Source: Clostridium folliculivorans (GTDB lineage: Bacteria > Bacillota > Clostridia > Clostridiales > Clostridiaceae). From it: 64,000 nt of DNA. The stretch spans positions 1-64,000 of the forward strand of contig NZ_BQXY01000012.1 of NCBI RefSeq assembly GCF_024341905.1, in the 5' to 3' direction. Below the pieces are notes generated by a model, which saw only the letters and a program-made list of their open reading frames with translations, was not told the DNA's origin and ran no database searches. The translations under genes and the position numbers were made by a program. Shown here in pieces: positions 51,624-59,476 of this stretch (positions are counted from its first letter, which is position 1; every line of letters begins with the position of its first letter).

Positions 51624-51763
51624 TTATGCATTAGTTTTTTATAAACTGATGTATTTAAAGGTAAGAAGTAAGACCACTTACAAGCAATAACCAACCACTT
51701 ACTTAAGTTATATTTACAATGAAAAATATAGTGAATATAATAAAAAATGTGGGGAGTGAAAAT

Positions 51764-52219
51764 ATGAGAATACGAATTGAGATAGACAATAAAATTGAAG
51801 AAAACGAAGTGATTATAAAGTGTAATCAACTAAGTGAAGAGATTAAAAATATCCAAATTGCTCTAGATGAAATTTTGTCGCAGAATAAAAAGATAATTTT
51901 TTATAGAGGCGAAACTGAGTATTATCTTTCACTCGAGGAAATTTTGTTTTTTGAAACAGAAGAAAGTTCGATTTGTGCACATACCATTGATAATATATAC
52001 AATGTAAGATATAAGCTTTATGAACTTGAGGAATTCTTACCAGGATATTTTATGCGAGTTTCAAAATCAACGATTTTAAATACAAATCATATTTACTCCA
52101 TAACAAAAAGCATATCATCATCAAGTAAAGTTGAATTTCAAAATACACATAAACAAGTATATGTTTCGAGGTATTACTATAAACCATTAAAAATTAAATT
52201 ATTAGAAAAGAGGAAATAA
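51764..52219 (+). CDS. LytTR-domain transcriptional regulator
   Basis: About 151 residues. The C-terminal LytTR DNA-binding domain (about 50-150) is clear: YYLSLEEILFFETEESSICA, then YKLYELEEFLPGYFMRVSKS and TILNTNHIYSI. The N-terminal 45 residues lack a receiver domain, as in the short LytTR regulators paired with membrane proteins. GGGGAG precedes ATG 51764; the earlier in-frame ATG has no site. The LiaF-like membrane gene begins two bases after its stop codon. Confidence 0.88.
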   Translation: MRIRIEIDNKIEENEVIIKCNQLSEEIKNIQIALDEILSQNKKIIFYRGETEYYLSLEEILFFETEESSICAHTIDNIYNVRYKLYELEEFLPGYFMRVSKSTILNTNHIYSITKSISSSSKVEFQNTHKQVYVSRYYYKPLKIKLLEKRK

Positions 52220-52220
52220 G

Positions 52221-52922
52221 ATGAGAAAAGAAAGGGTTTTTTGGGGGTTAGCATTTATATTAGGTGGGATTTTCTTGGTTATAAGTAAGCTTGGACTGTT
52301 TCCTAATGTAAATATATTTAGCTTGTTGTTAACAGTTTTCTTTGTAGTAGTAATTGTGAAAAGTTTGTTTCATATGAATTTTCCGGGGGTTCTGTTCCCT
52401 ATAGCATTTCTTTGCATAATATACGATGAACAATTGGGGATTACAAGTATCACACCATGGACTGTATTGATTGCAGCATTGCTTGGCAGCATTGGTCTTT
52501 CTATGATCTTTCATAATCATAACAAATGGGTTCAGCATACTAAATATCATCATGAGGATAATAAGTTTGAAGAAATCGATGTAGAAGATGAAAGTCATGT
52601 TATATTTAGAAATTCATTTAATTCTACTACAAAATATATAAATGCAGATGATTTTGAAAAAGCAGATTTTAATTGTTCTTTTGGAGCTCTGAAGGTGTAT
52701 TTTGATAATGCAGTTATGCGCAATGACAATGCTGTAGTTAGAATTAATGCTTCTTTTTCAGGAGTTGAATTATATGTCCCTAAAACTTGGAATGTTGTTG
52801 ATAAAACTAATGGTTTATTTGGTGCTATTGATGAAAAAAATAAAAGTGATAAGGTGACAACAAATACTTTAACTTTAGTTGGTGATATTAGTTTTTCAGG
52901 AGTTGAAATAATTTATATATAA
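52221..52922 (+). CDS. LiaF-like membrane protein (DUF5668 / LiaF C-terminal)
   Basis: 233 residues. The first 100 form four transmembrane helices starting VFWGLAFILGGIFLVISKLG, as in DUF5668. The C-terminal half is the LiaF/DUF2154 right-handed repeat domain: NADDFEKADFNCSFGALKVY, RINASFSGVELYVPKTWNVV and LTLVGDISFSGVEIIY. LiaF proteins inhibit envelope-stress two-component systems. Here the partner is a LytTR regulator whose gene ends one base before this ATG, so the membrane protein probably controls that regulator. Confidence 0.86.
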   Translation: MRKERVFWGLAFILGGIFLVISKLGLFPNVNIFSLLLTVFFVVVIVKSLFHMNFPGVLFPIAFLCIIYDEQLGITSITPWTVLIAALLGSIGLSMIFHNHNKWVQHTKYHHEDNKFEEIDVEDESHVIFRNSFNSTTKYINADDFEKADFNCSFGALKVYFDNAVMRNDNAVVRINASFSGVELYVPKTWNVVDKTNGLFGAIDEKNKSDKVTTNTLTLVGDISFSGVEIIYI

Positions 52923-52968
52923 GTAAAACTGGAGCAAAATAAAAAGTATTTTTAGAATTATAGATATG

Positions 52969-53003
52969 AAAGGACTTACTGAGCTAAAGTAAGTCCTTTT
53001 ATT
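52969..53003 (+). terminator. Terminator of the LytTR-LiaF operon
   Basis: AAAGGACTTACT pairs with AGTAAGTCCTTT around GAGCTAA, then TATTT. Confidence 0.82.
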
Positions 53004-53069
53004 TAGTTCAATTTCAATAATATTTTTAAGCATATCCGATATTTCCATCAAAATTGTCAAAAACTTATG

Positions 53070-53585
53070 CTAAATATTCATTTTGTTTTTGATTAATTCT
53101 ATTTCTTCCATCAAAGCTTTAATATGAGTTTCAAGTTCTTTTATTTTATTCGCTTCAGCATGATTATTCTTAGAGTTTCCTTGATTCGATGTATTTGAAG
53201 AATTACTTTGTGATGTATTACAATATTGATTATTTATATTATAATTTTTAGGATCGTAATATAATCCGGGCCCTCCTTGAAAATACTGCTGTTGTGCGTT
53301 ATATGTTAATATCACTTGGCCAAGTAATTCAAACCAATTTCCTAATGCATTTTGAATATTAAAAGGAATATTGCCTGCCATTATTTCTCCGAGTATTGTT
53401 CCAATTGTAACGAATAGTTCAGGATTTAAACCTTGAAATCCATTTGGAATATCATGGCATGCCCAACTATTAGATTCATTTGTTGTACCATTGTTACTTG
53501 AGCTATTATTTCCGCATTTGCTGGAGGAAGTATAACCACAAGCTCTTGCAAAATCTTCGAAGTTGCTCCATCCATTAAAATTCAC
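53070..53585 (-). CDS. Asn/Ser-rich protein, function unknown
   Basis: 171 residues in three parts: a Ser/Asn-rich start with four cysteines, a conserved-looking amphipathic middle (NPELFVTIGTILGEIMAGNI, PFNIQNALGNWFELLGQVIL) followed by Gln/Gly/Tyr-rich QQQYFQGGPGLYYDPKNYN, then a low-complexity Asn/Ser linker and a C-terminal coiled coil (KIKELETHIKALMEEIELIK). The style resembles clostridial spore-surface proteins, but no family could be named. AGAGGGGCCTCG precedes the ATG. Single gene. Confidence 0.72.
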   Translation of the reverse strand: MNFNGWSNFEDFARACGYTSSSKCGNNSSSNNGTTNESNSWACHDIPNGFQGLNPELFVTIGTILGEIMAGNIPFNIQNALGNWFELLGQVILTYNAQQQYFQGGPGLYYDPKNYNINNQYCNTSQSNSSNTSNQGNSKNNHAEANKIKELETHIKALMEEIELIKNKMNI

Positions 53586-53766
53586 GAGGCCCCTCTTAGT
53601 ATAATTATTTTAGTTTATGATATTCTTTGAAGATGATAAGTGCTACTTTTACTAAGAAAATAAGCTAAAGATTATCTTAAGTAAGATAGTAAAAAGTAAT
53701 GAATCAATTTTAAAATCTGTTTTATACATAATAGGTTGAAATGTCCCATAAATAACTCTAATTTTT

Positions 53767-54642
53767 CTATAGCAAATTACTTGGAAGCCATGGTTTCAAT
53801 ATATCATAGGGGATTTTTACATCTGATATGCTTTCTCCAAGTTTAACATTAGGCTTCAGTGTTCCATGATAGTCGCTTCCACCTGATGAATAAATATTGT
53901 TATTACCGCAATATTTGAGCAAAGATTTCGTTCTTTTCATTGAATGAAGTGAATGATAGCACTCTATACCATCAAGAACATTTAACGATACTATAGAATC
54001 TAGAAAATCTGCATGATCTTCTACAAAATACCCATAAAGGTGAGCGAGAAATGATTTTCCGCCAGCCTTTTTTATGAGAGCTGCAGCTTCTGGTACAGTG
54101 AGATAATCTTTCATTTGGTTTAGAAAAAATGGACTATCAGGATTATTTACACAAGTTCTGTAAAATGAATTTAGACTTTCCCATACAGTTTTATCAACAC
54201 GGTTTTCATTTTTAGCATATTTCTTTAAATCTGCATGCATTATCTGAGTAGCAAAGTATTTTCCCTTAATTGATAAGTTTTTACTATATTTAAGATTAAG
54301 GTTTCGACATACCTCCATCAATTTTTTTAGGTAAGCATTTTCTCTTTCGTAAAACTTATCATCTGAAACAATTCCAGTTGAGTTTATTACATCTAAGTCT
54401 ATGCCATAACCTAATATCTCTATTGGCTTTCCATTATGTACAACAGAAAATTCACAACCAGGAATAAGTACTCCTTTATAGTAGTTATGAATATTAATAT
54501 CTTTCAGTTTTTTATAGGCTCCTATTGAATCATGATCTGTAATAGATATGTATTTTAATCCCAATTGTTGGGCCTTGATAAGAATTTCCTTAGGTTCATC
54601 AGAGCCATCAGATGTTGTAGTGTGAATATGTAGATCTATCAT
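53767..54642 (-). CDS. PHP-domain phosphoesterase
   Basis: About 291 residues. MIDLHIHTTTSDGSDEP is the PHP motif I (H-x-H), ISITDHDSIGAYKKL motif II, PGCEFSVVHNGKPIEILGYG motif III with its metal-binding Glu, and SGGSDYHG motif IV. This is the YciV/TrpH-like branch (RNase AM / 3',5'-nucleoside bisphosphatase), acting on short RNA 5' ends or pAp. Start 54642 is chosen because AAGGAG lies upstream of it and the motif begins at once. It stands alone, opposite to the UDG gene. Confidence 0.88.
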   Translation of the reverse strand: MIDLHIHTTTSDGSDEPKEILIKAQQLGLKYISITDHDSIGAYKKLKDINIHNYYKGVLIPGCEFSVVHNGKPIEILGYGIDLDVINSTGIVSDDKFYERENAYLKKLMEVCRNLNLKYSKNLSIKGKYFATQIMHADLKKYAKNENRVDKTVWESLNSFYRTCVNNPDSPFFLNQMKDYLTVPEAAALIKKAGGKSFLAHLYGYFVEDHADFLDSIVSLNVLDGIECYHSLHSMKRTKSLLKYCGNNNIYSSGGSDYHGTLKPNVKLGESISDVKIPYDILKPWLPSNLL

Positions 54643-54864
54643 AGTAATATCGCTCCTTATTTCCATTTAGATACTATATATTCTATCTAATTTTATATGC
54701 TAAAGGCAACAACTAAAGATTTTTTGTTTCTAACTTAAAGAGTATAAGGTTAAGCTTGGAACTTCCTGCAAATAAAAATGCGAAAAAAGTATACGTAAAT
54801 ACTTTAAAATGAGAAATACTATAAATGATATATAGTTTAGTTAATAAAAAGAAGGATTGAAGAA

Positions 54865-55521
54865 ATGATAGATAATTTCAGGGCATTTATTGAAGAGCTA
54901 GCAAACACGGAAGTTACACCAAATGTATATAATCAATATTCATATGATTTTAAAGAAAGCTATATAAGAAGAGATAACCTATTAATATATTTACAACAGA
55001 TGGGAAAAATAAAGCCTAAAATAATACTTGTTGGAGAAGCAGTGGGGTACAGAGGTAGCCGTCTTACAGGAGTTCCCTTTACTAGCGAGCATTTACTTAT
55101 GAATAATGTAAATGGACTAGATTTATTTGGAAAGGAAAAAGGATATAGGTTAGTATCAGAAAATGATAAATTGCTTAAAGAAGCAACCTCAACAATAATA
55201 TGGAGTACTCTTGTAAAATATGATCTAATTATGTTAGCGTGGAATGCTTTTCCTTTCCATCCTTATAAAGAAGGGAATGAGGAAAGTAATAGGACTCCCA
55301 TAAAAAAAGAATTGCAAATAGGAGAGAAGGCACTTATTAAGATTATTGAAATGTTTAATATAAATAAGGTAGTTGCTATGGGAAACAAGGCAGAGGAAAG
55401 CCTCAATAAACTTGGGATTAGCTGCATCAAAGTAAGGCACCCTGCACAGGGAGGGAAAAATGAGTTTGAGAAGGGGATAAAAGCAATAAAAGAAGTTATG
55501 AATGAATACTTTAGGATATAA
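54865..55521 (+). CDS. Uracil-DNA glycosylase superfamily protein
   Basis: 218 residues of the UDG fold. IILVGEAVGYRGSRLTGVPF with TSEHLL (about residues 53-76) is motif A, with G-E-A in place of the G-E-A-P or G-Q-D-P water-activating loop. KVRHPAQGGKNEFEKG (about 187-202) is motif B with the DNA-intercalating H-P-A. The central WNAFPFHPYKEGNEESNRTP is conserved in this branch. There are no Fe-S cysteines, so it is not family 4 or 5. It may repair deaminated bases, but activity of this branch is not well defined. Confidence 0.82.
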   Translation: MIDNFRAFIEELANTEVTPNVYNQYSYDFKESYIRRDNLLIYLQQMGKIKPKIILVGEAVGYRGSRLTGVPFTSEHLLMNNVNGLDLFGKEKGYRLVSENDKLLKEATSTIIWSTLVKYDLIMLAWNAFPFHPYKEGNEESNRTPIKKELQIGEKALIKIIEMFNINKVVAMGNKAEESLNKLGISCIKVRHPAQGGKNEFEKGIKAIKEVMNEYFRI

Positions 55522-55577
55522 AAAGTTTAGGCGCTGTTAAAGCACCGTGTTGAAATTGAATGGTTAATCATCCGACG

Positions 55578-55606
55578 CTTTAATGAGCTTACGCAAAGAA
55601 TTAATA
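55578..55606 (-). repeat. Dispersed repeat R3, copy 3
   Basis: The minus strand reads TATTAATTCTTTGCGTAAGC plus TCATTAAAG; it matches 40186-40214 and 22375-22403. Confidence 0.6.
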
Positions 55607-55629
55607 TGATTTTGTCATATTACATGGCT

Positions 55630-55669
55630 AAAACTGTAAACTCACTACGTTCGAACAGTACAGTTTTTT
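55630..55669 (+). terminator. Hairpin with T-run
   Basis: AAAACTGTA pairs with TACAGTTTT across a loop containing CTACGTTCGAACAG, with six T after it. It may end the UDG transcript, 110 bp from its stop codon. Confidence 0.6.
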
Positions 55670-55677
55670 AACGCCAT

Positions 55678-55728
55678 TCCATCTGAAAAAATCATTTAAT
55701 TCTAGTTGCTCGCTCATATAGCGTCTCC
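55678..55728 (-). repeat. Dispersed repeat R4, copy 2
   Basis: Matches 3233-3282. On the minus strand GGAGACGCTAT precedes ATGAGCGAGC, which encodes MSEQLELNDFFRWNGVKK before a stop near 55631. It may be the 5' end of a lost gene spread as a repeat; no intact member is in the window. Confidence 0.5.
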
Positions 55729-55808
55729 TGTATAACCAATCAATTTCAACAATTTTCTTAAACATAGCCAAAGGATTCCTGGATTTAGTATTCATCAATT
55801 TATGAGAA

Positions 55809-56366
55809 TTATCTTGAAAGGGATAATATAAAATCATCTATCATCAAATCAAAGCTATCATCTAAATTAGCATCACCGTGGAAATAACCAAGAAGTACCA
55901 GGGAAACAAAACCGTGCAAAATGCTTCTTAGTTCTCTACTTTTATGTACAACCTGTGTTTCGTCATTTATATAAGAAGATAAAATCTGGCGAATGATGTT
56001 ATTGGTTTCTTTAGCTAAACGGTAAGTTTCTTCATTAGCTAAAGTTGGAATGGTTATAAAAAGTTCATAAGCAGTTTTATTTTCAAAAGCAAAATCTTTA
56101 TATACATAAGCAAACTCTCGTATAGCTACATCAGCACTTTTTCCAATTAATCTATTCATCAGCTTGGAATTTAACTCACCAAAAAGGTATATTGTCATTT
56201 TTGTTTTAAGATCATCCATATTATCAAAGTGATTGTATAATGATTGATATTTTATATCGAGTTTTTCTGCAATTTTTTGAAAAGTAACTTGATTGAGACC
56301 TATTTCATCTGCTAATGAAAAAGCTATTTGAATGATTTTTTCCTTAGTCAAATTTCGTTTTTGCAC
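55809..56366 (-). CDS. TetR-family regulator of the MFS efflux gene
   Basis: About 185 residues. LTKEKIIQIAFSLADEIGLN, then VTFQKIAEKLDIKYQSLYNH and FDNMDDLKTKM form the TetR helix-turn-helix; the C-terminus is of the WHG/TetR_C type (LRSILHGFVSLVLLGYFHG, then DDSFDLMIDDFI). GTG 56366 is chosen: AGGGAG lies eight bases upstream, while the earlier GTG 56375 overlaps it. Divergent from the MFS transporter gene, with tandem palindromic operators between them, so it represses both until a drug binds. Confidence 0.9.
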   Translation of the reverse strand: MQKRNLTKEKIIQIAFSLADEIGLNQVTFQKIAEKLDIKYQSLYNHFDNMDDLKTKMTIYLFGELNSKLMNRLIGKSADVAIREFAYVYKDFAFENKTAYELFITIPTLANEETYRLAKETNNIIRQILSSYINDETQVVHKSRELRSILHGFVSLVLLGYFHGDANLDDSFDLMIDDFILSLSR

Positions 56367-56420
56367 TGATATCACTCCCTATAAATTCTACTTTAAAAAT
56401 AGTTTAGCATTTAAAAGTGA

Positions 56421-56472
56421 GTTTGTAAACTATAATGTACAGTTAATAAACTATAATATACAGTTTACAAAC
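56421..56472. promoter_or_regulatory. TetR double operator
   Basis: Two direct copies of a palindromic site, TAAACTATAATGTACAGTTA (56426-56445) and TAAACTATAATATACAGTTT (56447-56466), each approximating AAACTRTA-N2-TAYAGTTT. Together they are enclosed by a larger inverted repeat, GTTTGTAAACT (56421-56431) and AGTTTACAAAC (56462-56472). A partial third site, TTATAGTTTATAA, follows at 56479-56491. Confidence 0.88.
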
Positions 56473-56599
56473 TTTAAATTATAGTTTATAATAATAATGT
56501 AAAGTTAATACAAAAAAACATGCATGTGAATCATTTGTATAAAAAATATTAACAAATTAAAAGATATAATAATTTAATTTATAAGAGGTGAGGAATCTT

Positions 56600-57790
56600 A
56601 TGAAACTATGGAAAAAGAATTTAATAGTTTGCTGGTTTGGGATGTTTGTTACAGGGATAGGGATGAGTCAAATCGCACCAGTGATGCCTATTTATATAAA
56701 GCATCTTGGAATTTCTGATGGTTCTTCAATTGCAAAGCTTTCAGGAATTGCTTTTGGTATAACCTACATAATTTCAGCTATTTTTTCACCTGTTTGGGGT
56801 AATGCTGCAGATAAGTTTGGGAGAAAGCCTATGCTTTTAAGGGCTAGTCTTGGAATGGCCGTGATAGTGTCTTTAATGGGATTTGCCCCAAATGTATATG
56901 TACTTATTGGGTTAAGGCTGCTACAAGGCGCAATAACAGGGTATAGTACAGCCTGCACTACGCTTATAGCTACTCAGACAGATAAAGAAAATGCTGGGTA
57001 TGCATTAGGAACGCTTTCAACTGCTAGTATTGCTGGATCACTTATCGGGCCAACCATAGGAGGTTTAATAGGGGATACTTTTGGGCTACAGCCTATTTTT
57101 TTTATAACTGGAGCGATGCTGCTAATTGCATTTATAGCAACGTTTCTATTTGTAAAGGAAGATTTTGTACGTGGTGATAAAAAGGCTCTTAGTGCAAAAG
57201 AGATATGGAATAGTGTGCCTGAGAAAAGTCTAACTATAACTTTATCAGTGACATTTTTTATTACGACTTTAGCATTATATACTATAGAACCAATTATAAC
57301 AGTGTATGTTACACAATTAAGTAGGGATACAAATCATATTGCTTTGGTATCAGGACTAGCTTTTTCAGCCTCAGGACTAGCAAATGTAATTTCTGCTCCA
57401 AGATTAGGAAAGTTATCTGATAAAATAGGTGCACATAAAGTTATATTATGGGCGCTTTTAGTAGCAGGACTTATTTACGTGCCGCAAGCTTTTGTAAAAA
57501 ATCCTTGGCAGCTAATGGGATTACGTTTTTTATTAGGACTTACCTTTGGTGGATTAAATCCATCTATAAATACATTAGTTAAAAAGATCACTCCAAATTC
57601 TATTACAGGTAGAGTTTTTGGATTTACCATATCTGCCGGTTATTTGGGCATTTTTGGAGGCTCAGTCTTAGGTGGACAAATAGCTGGGAAGTTTGGTATA
57701 AGTTATGTGTTTTTCATTACAAGCGGATTATTGATGCTTAATGCTATGTGGGTATATTTTAAAGTTTATAGAAAACTTGATAGGATGTAA
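56600..57790 (+). CDS. MFS multidrug efflux transporter
   Basis: About 396 residues with 12 transmembrane helices, DHA1 type. GMSQIAPVMPIYIKHLG opens TM1, GNAADKFGRKPMLLRASLGM is motif A between TM2 and TM3, and TLSTASIAGSLIGPTIGGLI is motif C of drug:proton antiporters in TM5. The second half repeats motif A weakly (GKLSDKIGAHKVILW). AGAGGTGAGG precedes ATG 56600. It is divergent from a TetR repressor with strong operators. The close similarity of layout to TetA/NorA-type pumps suggests drug export; the substrate is unknown. Confidence 0.9.
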   Translation: MKLWKKNLIVCWFGMFVTGIGMSQIAPVMPIYIKHLGISDGSSIAKLSGIAFGITYIISAIFSPVWGNAADKFGRKPMLLRASLGMAVIVSLMGFAPNVYVLIGLRLLQGAITGYSTACTTLIATQTDKENAGYALGTLSTASIAGSLIGPTIGGLIGDTFGLQPIFFITGAMLLIAFIATFLFVKEDFVRGDKKALSAKEIWNSVPEKSLTITLSVTFFITTLALYTIEPIITVYVTQLSRDTNHIALVSGLAFSASGLANVISAPRLGKLSDKIGAHKVILWALLVAGLIYVPQAFVKNPWQLMGLRFLLGLTFGGLNPSINTLVKKITPNSITGRVFGFTISAGYLGIFGGSVLGGQIAGKFGISYVFFITSGLLMLNAMWVYFKVYRKLDRM

Positions 57791-57910
57791 TATCATCAGA
57801 TACAGTATTTAAGAGTTTTTAAATAGAAACTTAATTTATACATGTTAGAAAATCACACGACTATAACTTTTAGCATGTATAAATTAATAGTTGAACTAGG
57901 AACTCTATTA

Positions 57911-57963
57911 AGATGTACCATTTTGGTGCAAATTTTTATAATAAAAACTAAGGTATATACCTT
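57911..57963 (+). other. R1 fragment and perfect 14-bp palindrome
   Basis: GATGTACCATTTTGG (57912-57926) looks like a cut left end of repeat R1. AAGGTATATACCTT (57950-57963) is a perfect palindrome, extended by CT/GG, 44 bases before the MBL-fold start codon. The palindrome could be an operator. Confidence 0.4.
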
Positions 57964-58006
57964 GGCACATAGTGAAATAAATATTAGGAAAGATTGGAGA
58001 ATTATA

Positions 58007-58651
58007 ATGAAAATTAAATGGTATGGACATTCATGTTTTATGATAACTTCTGAGAATGGCACAAAAATAATATTAGATCCTTATATAAGCATGTTAGGAT
58101 ATAAACTTCCAGAACTTGAAGCTGATATAGTGGCTACCAGTCATGAACACAGTGATCATAATAATATAAATGCAGTGAAAAATGACTTTGTACACATAAA
58201 TAAACCTGGTATATTTTCAGAATATGGGATTGAGATAAAGGGTGTTGATACCTTTCATGATAAAGTATCAGGAGCTAAGAAGGGAAAAAACACCATATTT
58301 AACTTTAAAGTGGATGATATAAATGTTTGTCACTGTGGTGATCTAGGACATATACTTGATGCAAAACAGGTAGAGGAAATAGGAAATGTAGACGTGCTTC
58401 TTATACCTGTAGGAGGAGGGTACACAATTGACGCTACAGATGCTGTAGAAGTAGTAAAACAGTTGAAACCTACAGTGATTGTACCTATGCACTATAGAAC
58501 TAAAGCATTAGGACCAATGGGATTAGCTTTTGCTAAAGTTGATAAGTTTATTGATGCTTCAGGTCTTAAGGCTCAAAACTATGCAGAGCTGGAATTGAAC
58601 AAAGAAAATATTGAGAATTACCAGGGAATAGCTGTCCTTAAATATAAATAA
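58007..58651 (+). CDS. UPF0173-type metal-dependent hydrolase
   Basis: About 214 residues of the MBL fold. MKIKWYGHSCFMI is the YtkL/UPF0173 start, VATSHEHSDHNN the HxHxDH metal motif, CHCGDLGHILD the next metal ligand region and VPMHYRTKALG the last histidine. GGAGA lies seven bases before ATG 58007; a longer in-frame start at 57842 lacks a site and adds sequence foreign to the family. The family's physiological substrate is not known; broad esterase-like activity is assumed. Confidence 0.88.
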   Translation: MKIKWYGHSCFMITSENGTKIILDPYISMLGYKLPELEADIVATSHEHSDHNNINAVKNDFVHINKPGIFSEYGIEIKGVDTFHDKVSGAKKGKNTIFNFKVDDINVCHCGDLGHILDAKQVEEIGNVDVLLIPVGGGYTIDATDAVEVVKQLKPTVIVPMHYRTKALGPMGLAFAKVDKFIDASGLKAQNYAELELNKENIENYQGIAVLKYK

Positions 58652-58794
58652 AAATTATAATTAGCAATGTAATAAGAAAATATGCTTCTGTTGCTTTTAC
58701 AAAAATCATGGATTATAATGAGAAAAACACTACTTGTTGGGTGTTAAGGTAATAATACAAACAGGAATTTGTAAAGTATAAAAGGAGCGTAATT

Positions 58795-59046
58795 ATGATT
58801 GAATACAAATTTGACACACAGTTATTAATCGAGGGAGAAAATCTTTCAGAAGATGAAATAAATGAGTATATAACTAAAAACATTGAAGGTGATTGCTTAC
58901 TTGCAGTTGGAGATGATGAACTAATAAAAATACATTTCCACACAAATACTCCATGGAAAGTTCTTGAGTATTGTGCTTCCTTAGGTGATATACATGATGT
59001 TGTTATAGAAAATATGGAACGACAAGCTAATGGGCTAAAAGGGTAA
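58795..59046 (+). CDS. Stand-alone FakA-type C-terminal (DAK1_2-like) domain
   Basis: 83 residues: YKFDTQLLIEGENLSEDEIN, then GDCLLAVGDDELIKIHFHTN, TPWKVLEYCASLGDIHDVVI and ENMERQ. The G-D-S/C-x-x-x-V-G-D-D-x-x-x-K-x-H-x-H-T-x-x-P and x-x-N-M-x-x-Q patterns match the middle/C-terminal region of FakA (YloV), the fatty-acid kinase subunit that works with FakB/DegV proteins. Here it stands alone, without the DhaL kinase half. AAAGGAGCG precedes the ATG, and a terminator follows. A regulatory or binding role is possible. Confidence 0.78.
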   Translation: MIEYKFDTQLLIEGENLSEDEINEYITKNIEGDCLLAVGDDELIKIHFHTNTPWKVLEYCASLGDIHDVVIENMERQANGLKG

Positions 59047-59052
59047 ATAGTA

Positions 59053-59090
59053 AGGCAGACAGGTATATACTTGTCTGTTTTTATTTTGGT
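59053..59090 (+). terminator. Terminator after the FakA-like domain gene
   Basis: AGACAGGTATATACTTGTCT folds on itself and is followed by GTTTTTATTTT. The rest of the 430-bp gap is AT-rich and holds one R1 copy. Confidence 0.8.
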
Positions 59091-59340
59091 CTCGGTTTAA
59101 GATTATTATTAAATTTAAGTAACAGTTCTAAGAATAATTTAATTAGTTTATAGAGAATAATTTAATATCAGCTTAAAGTGATTACGATACAAAAAATTTA
59201 AAGCAAATTATTATAGCTGAATTGTTTATGTATATTAATATAAAACGAACAAAGCATAATATTAAGATAAAAAAATTTTCAAGTATTAATGTTTATATAC
59301 AAAATATGGCGATTAAATTATACTTATATTAAGCTTTATA

Positions 59341-59435
59341 GATGTACCACTTCGTAATAAAATTTATTATTTTTAAATTCTCTCACCAGAAACCGTGAGA
59401 GTTTTAAAAATAGATTTCGGTTCGAGGTATTTCAA
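59341..59435 (-). repeat. Repeat R1, copy with decayed right end
   Basis: GATGTACCACTTCGTAATAA at left, then AATTTATTATTTTTAAATTC, TCTCACC..GTGAGAG and TTTTAAAAATAGATTTCGG. The right terminal repeat is reduced to TTCGAGGTA. Reverse orientation relative to 48810-48905, with which it is otherwise nearly identical. Confidence 0.82.
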
Positions 59436-59476
59436 CTTTAGTTATGAATTAATATATTTTGTAAGGGGAGAAAAAT

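Noticed and set aside
51242-51829. Reading the full 195-codon minus-strand frame as an intact membrane protein
   Set aside because: The N-terminal 80 residues cross a strong terminator and have no family match. Only the later part resembles ABC-2 permeases, so it was called a fragment.
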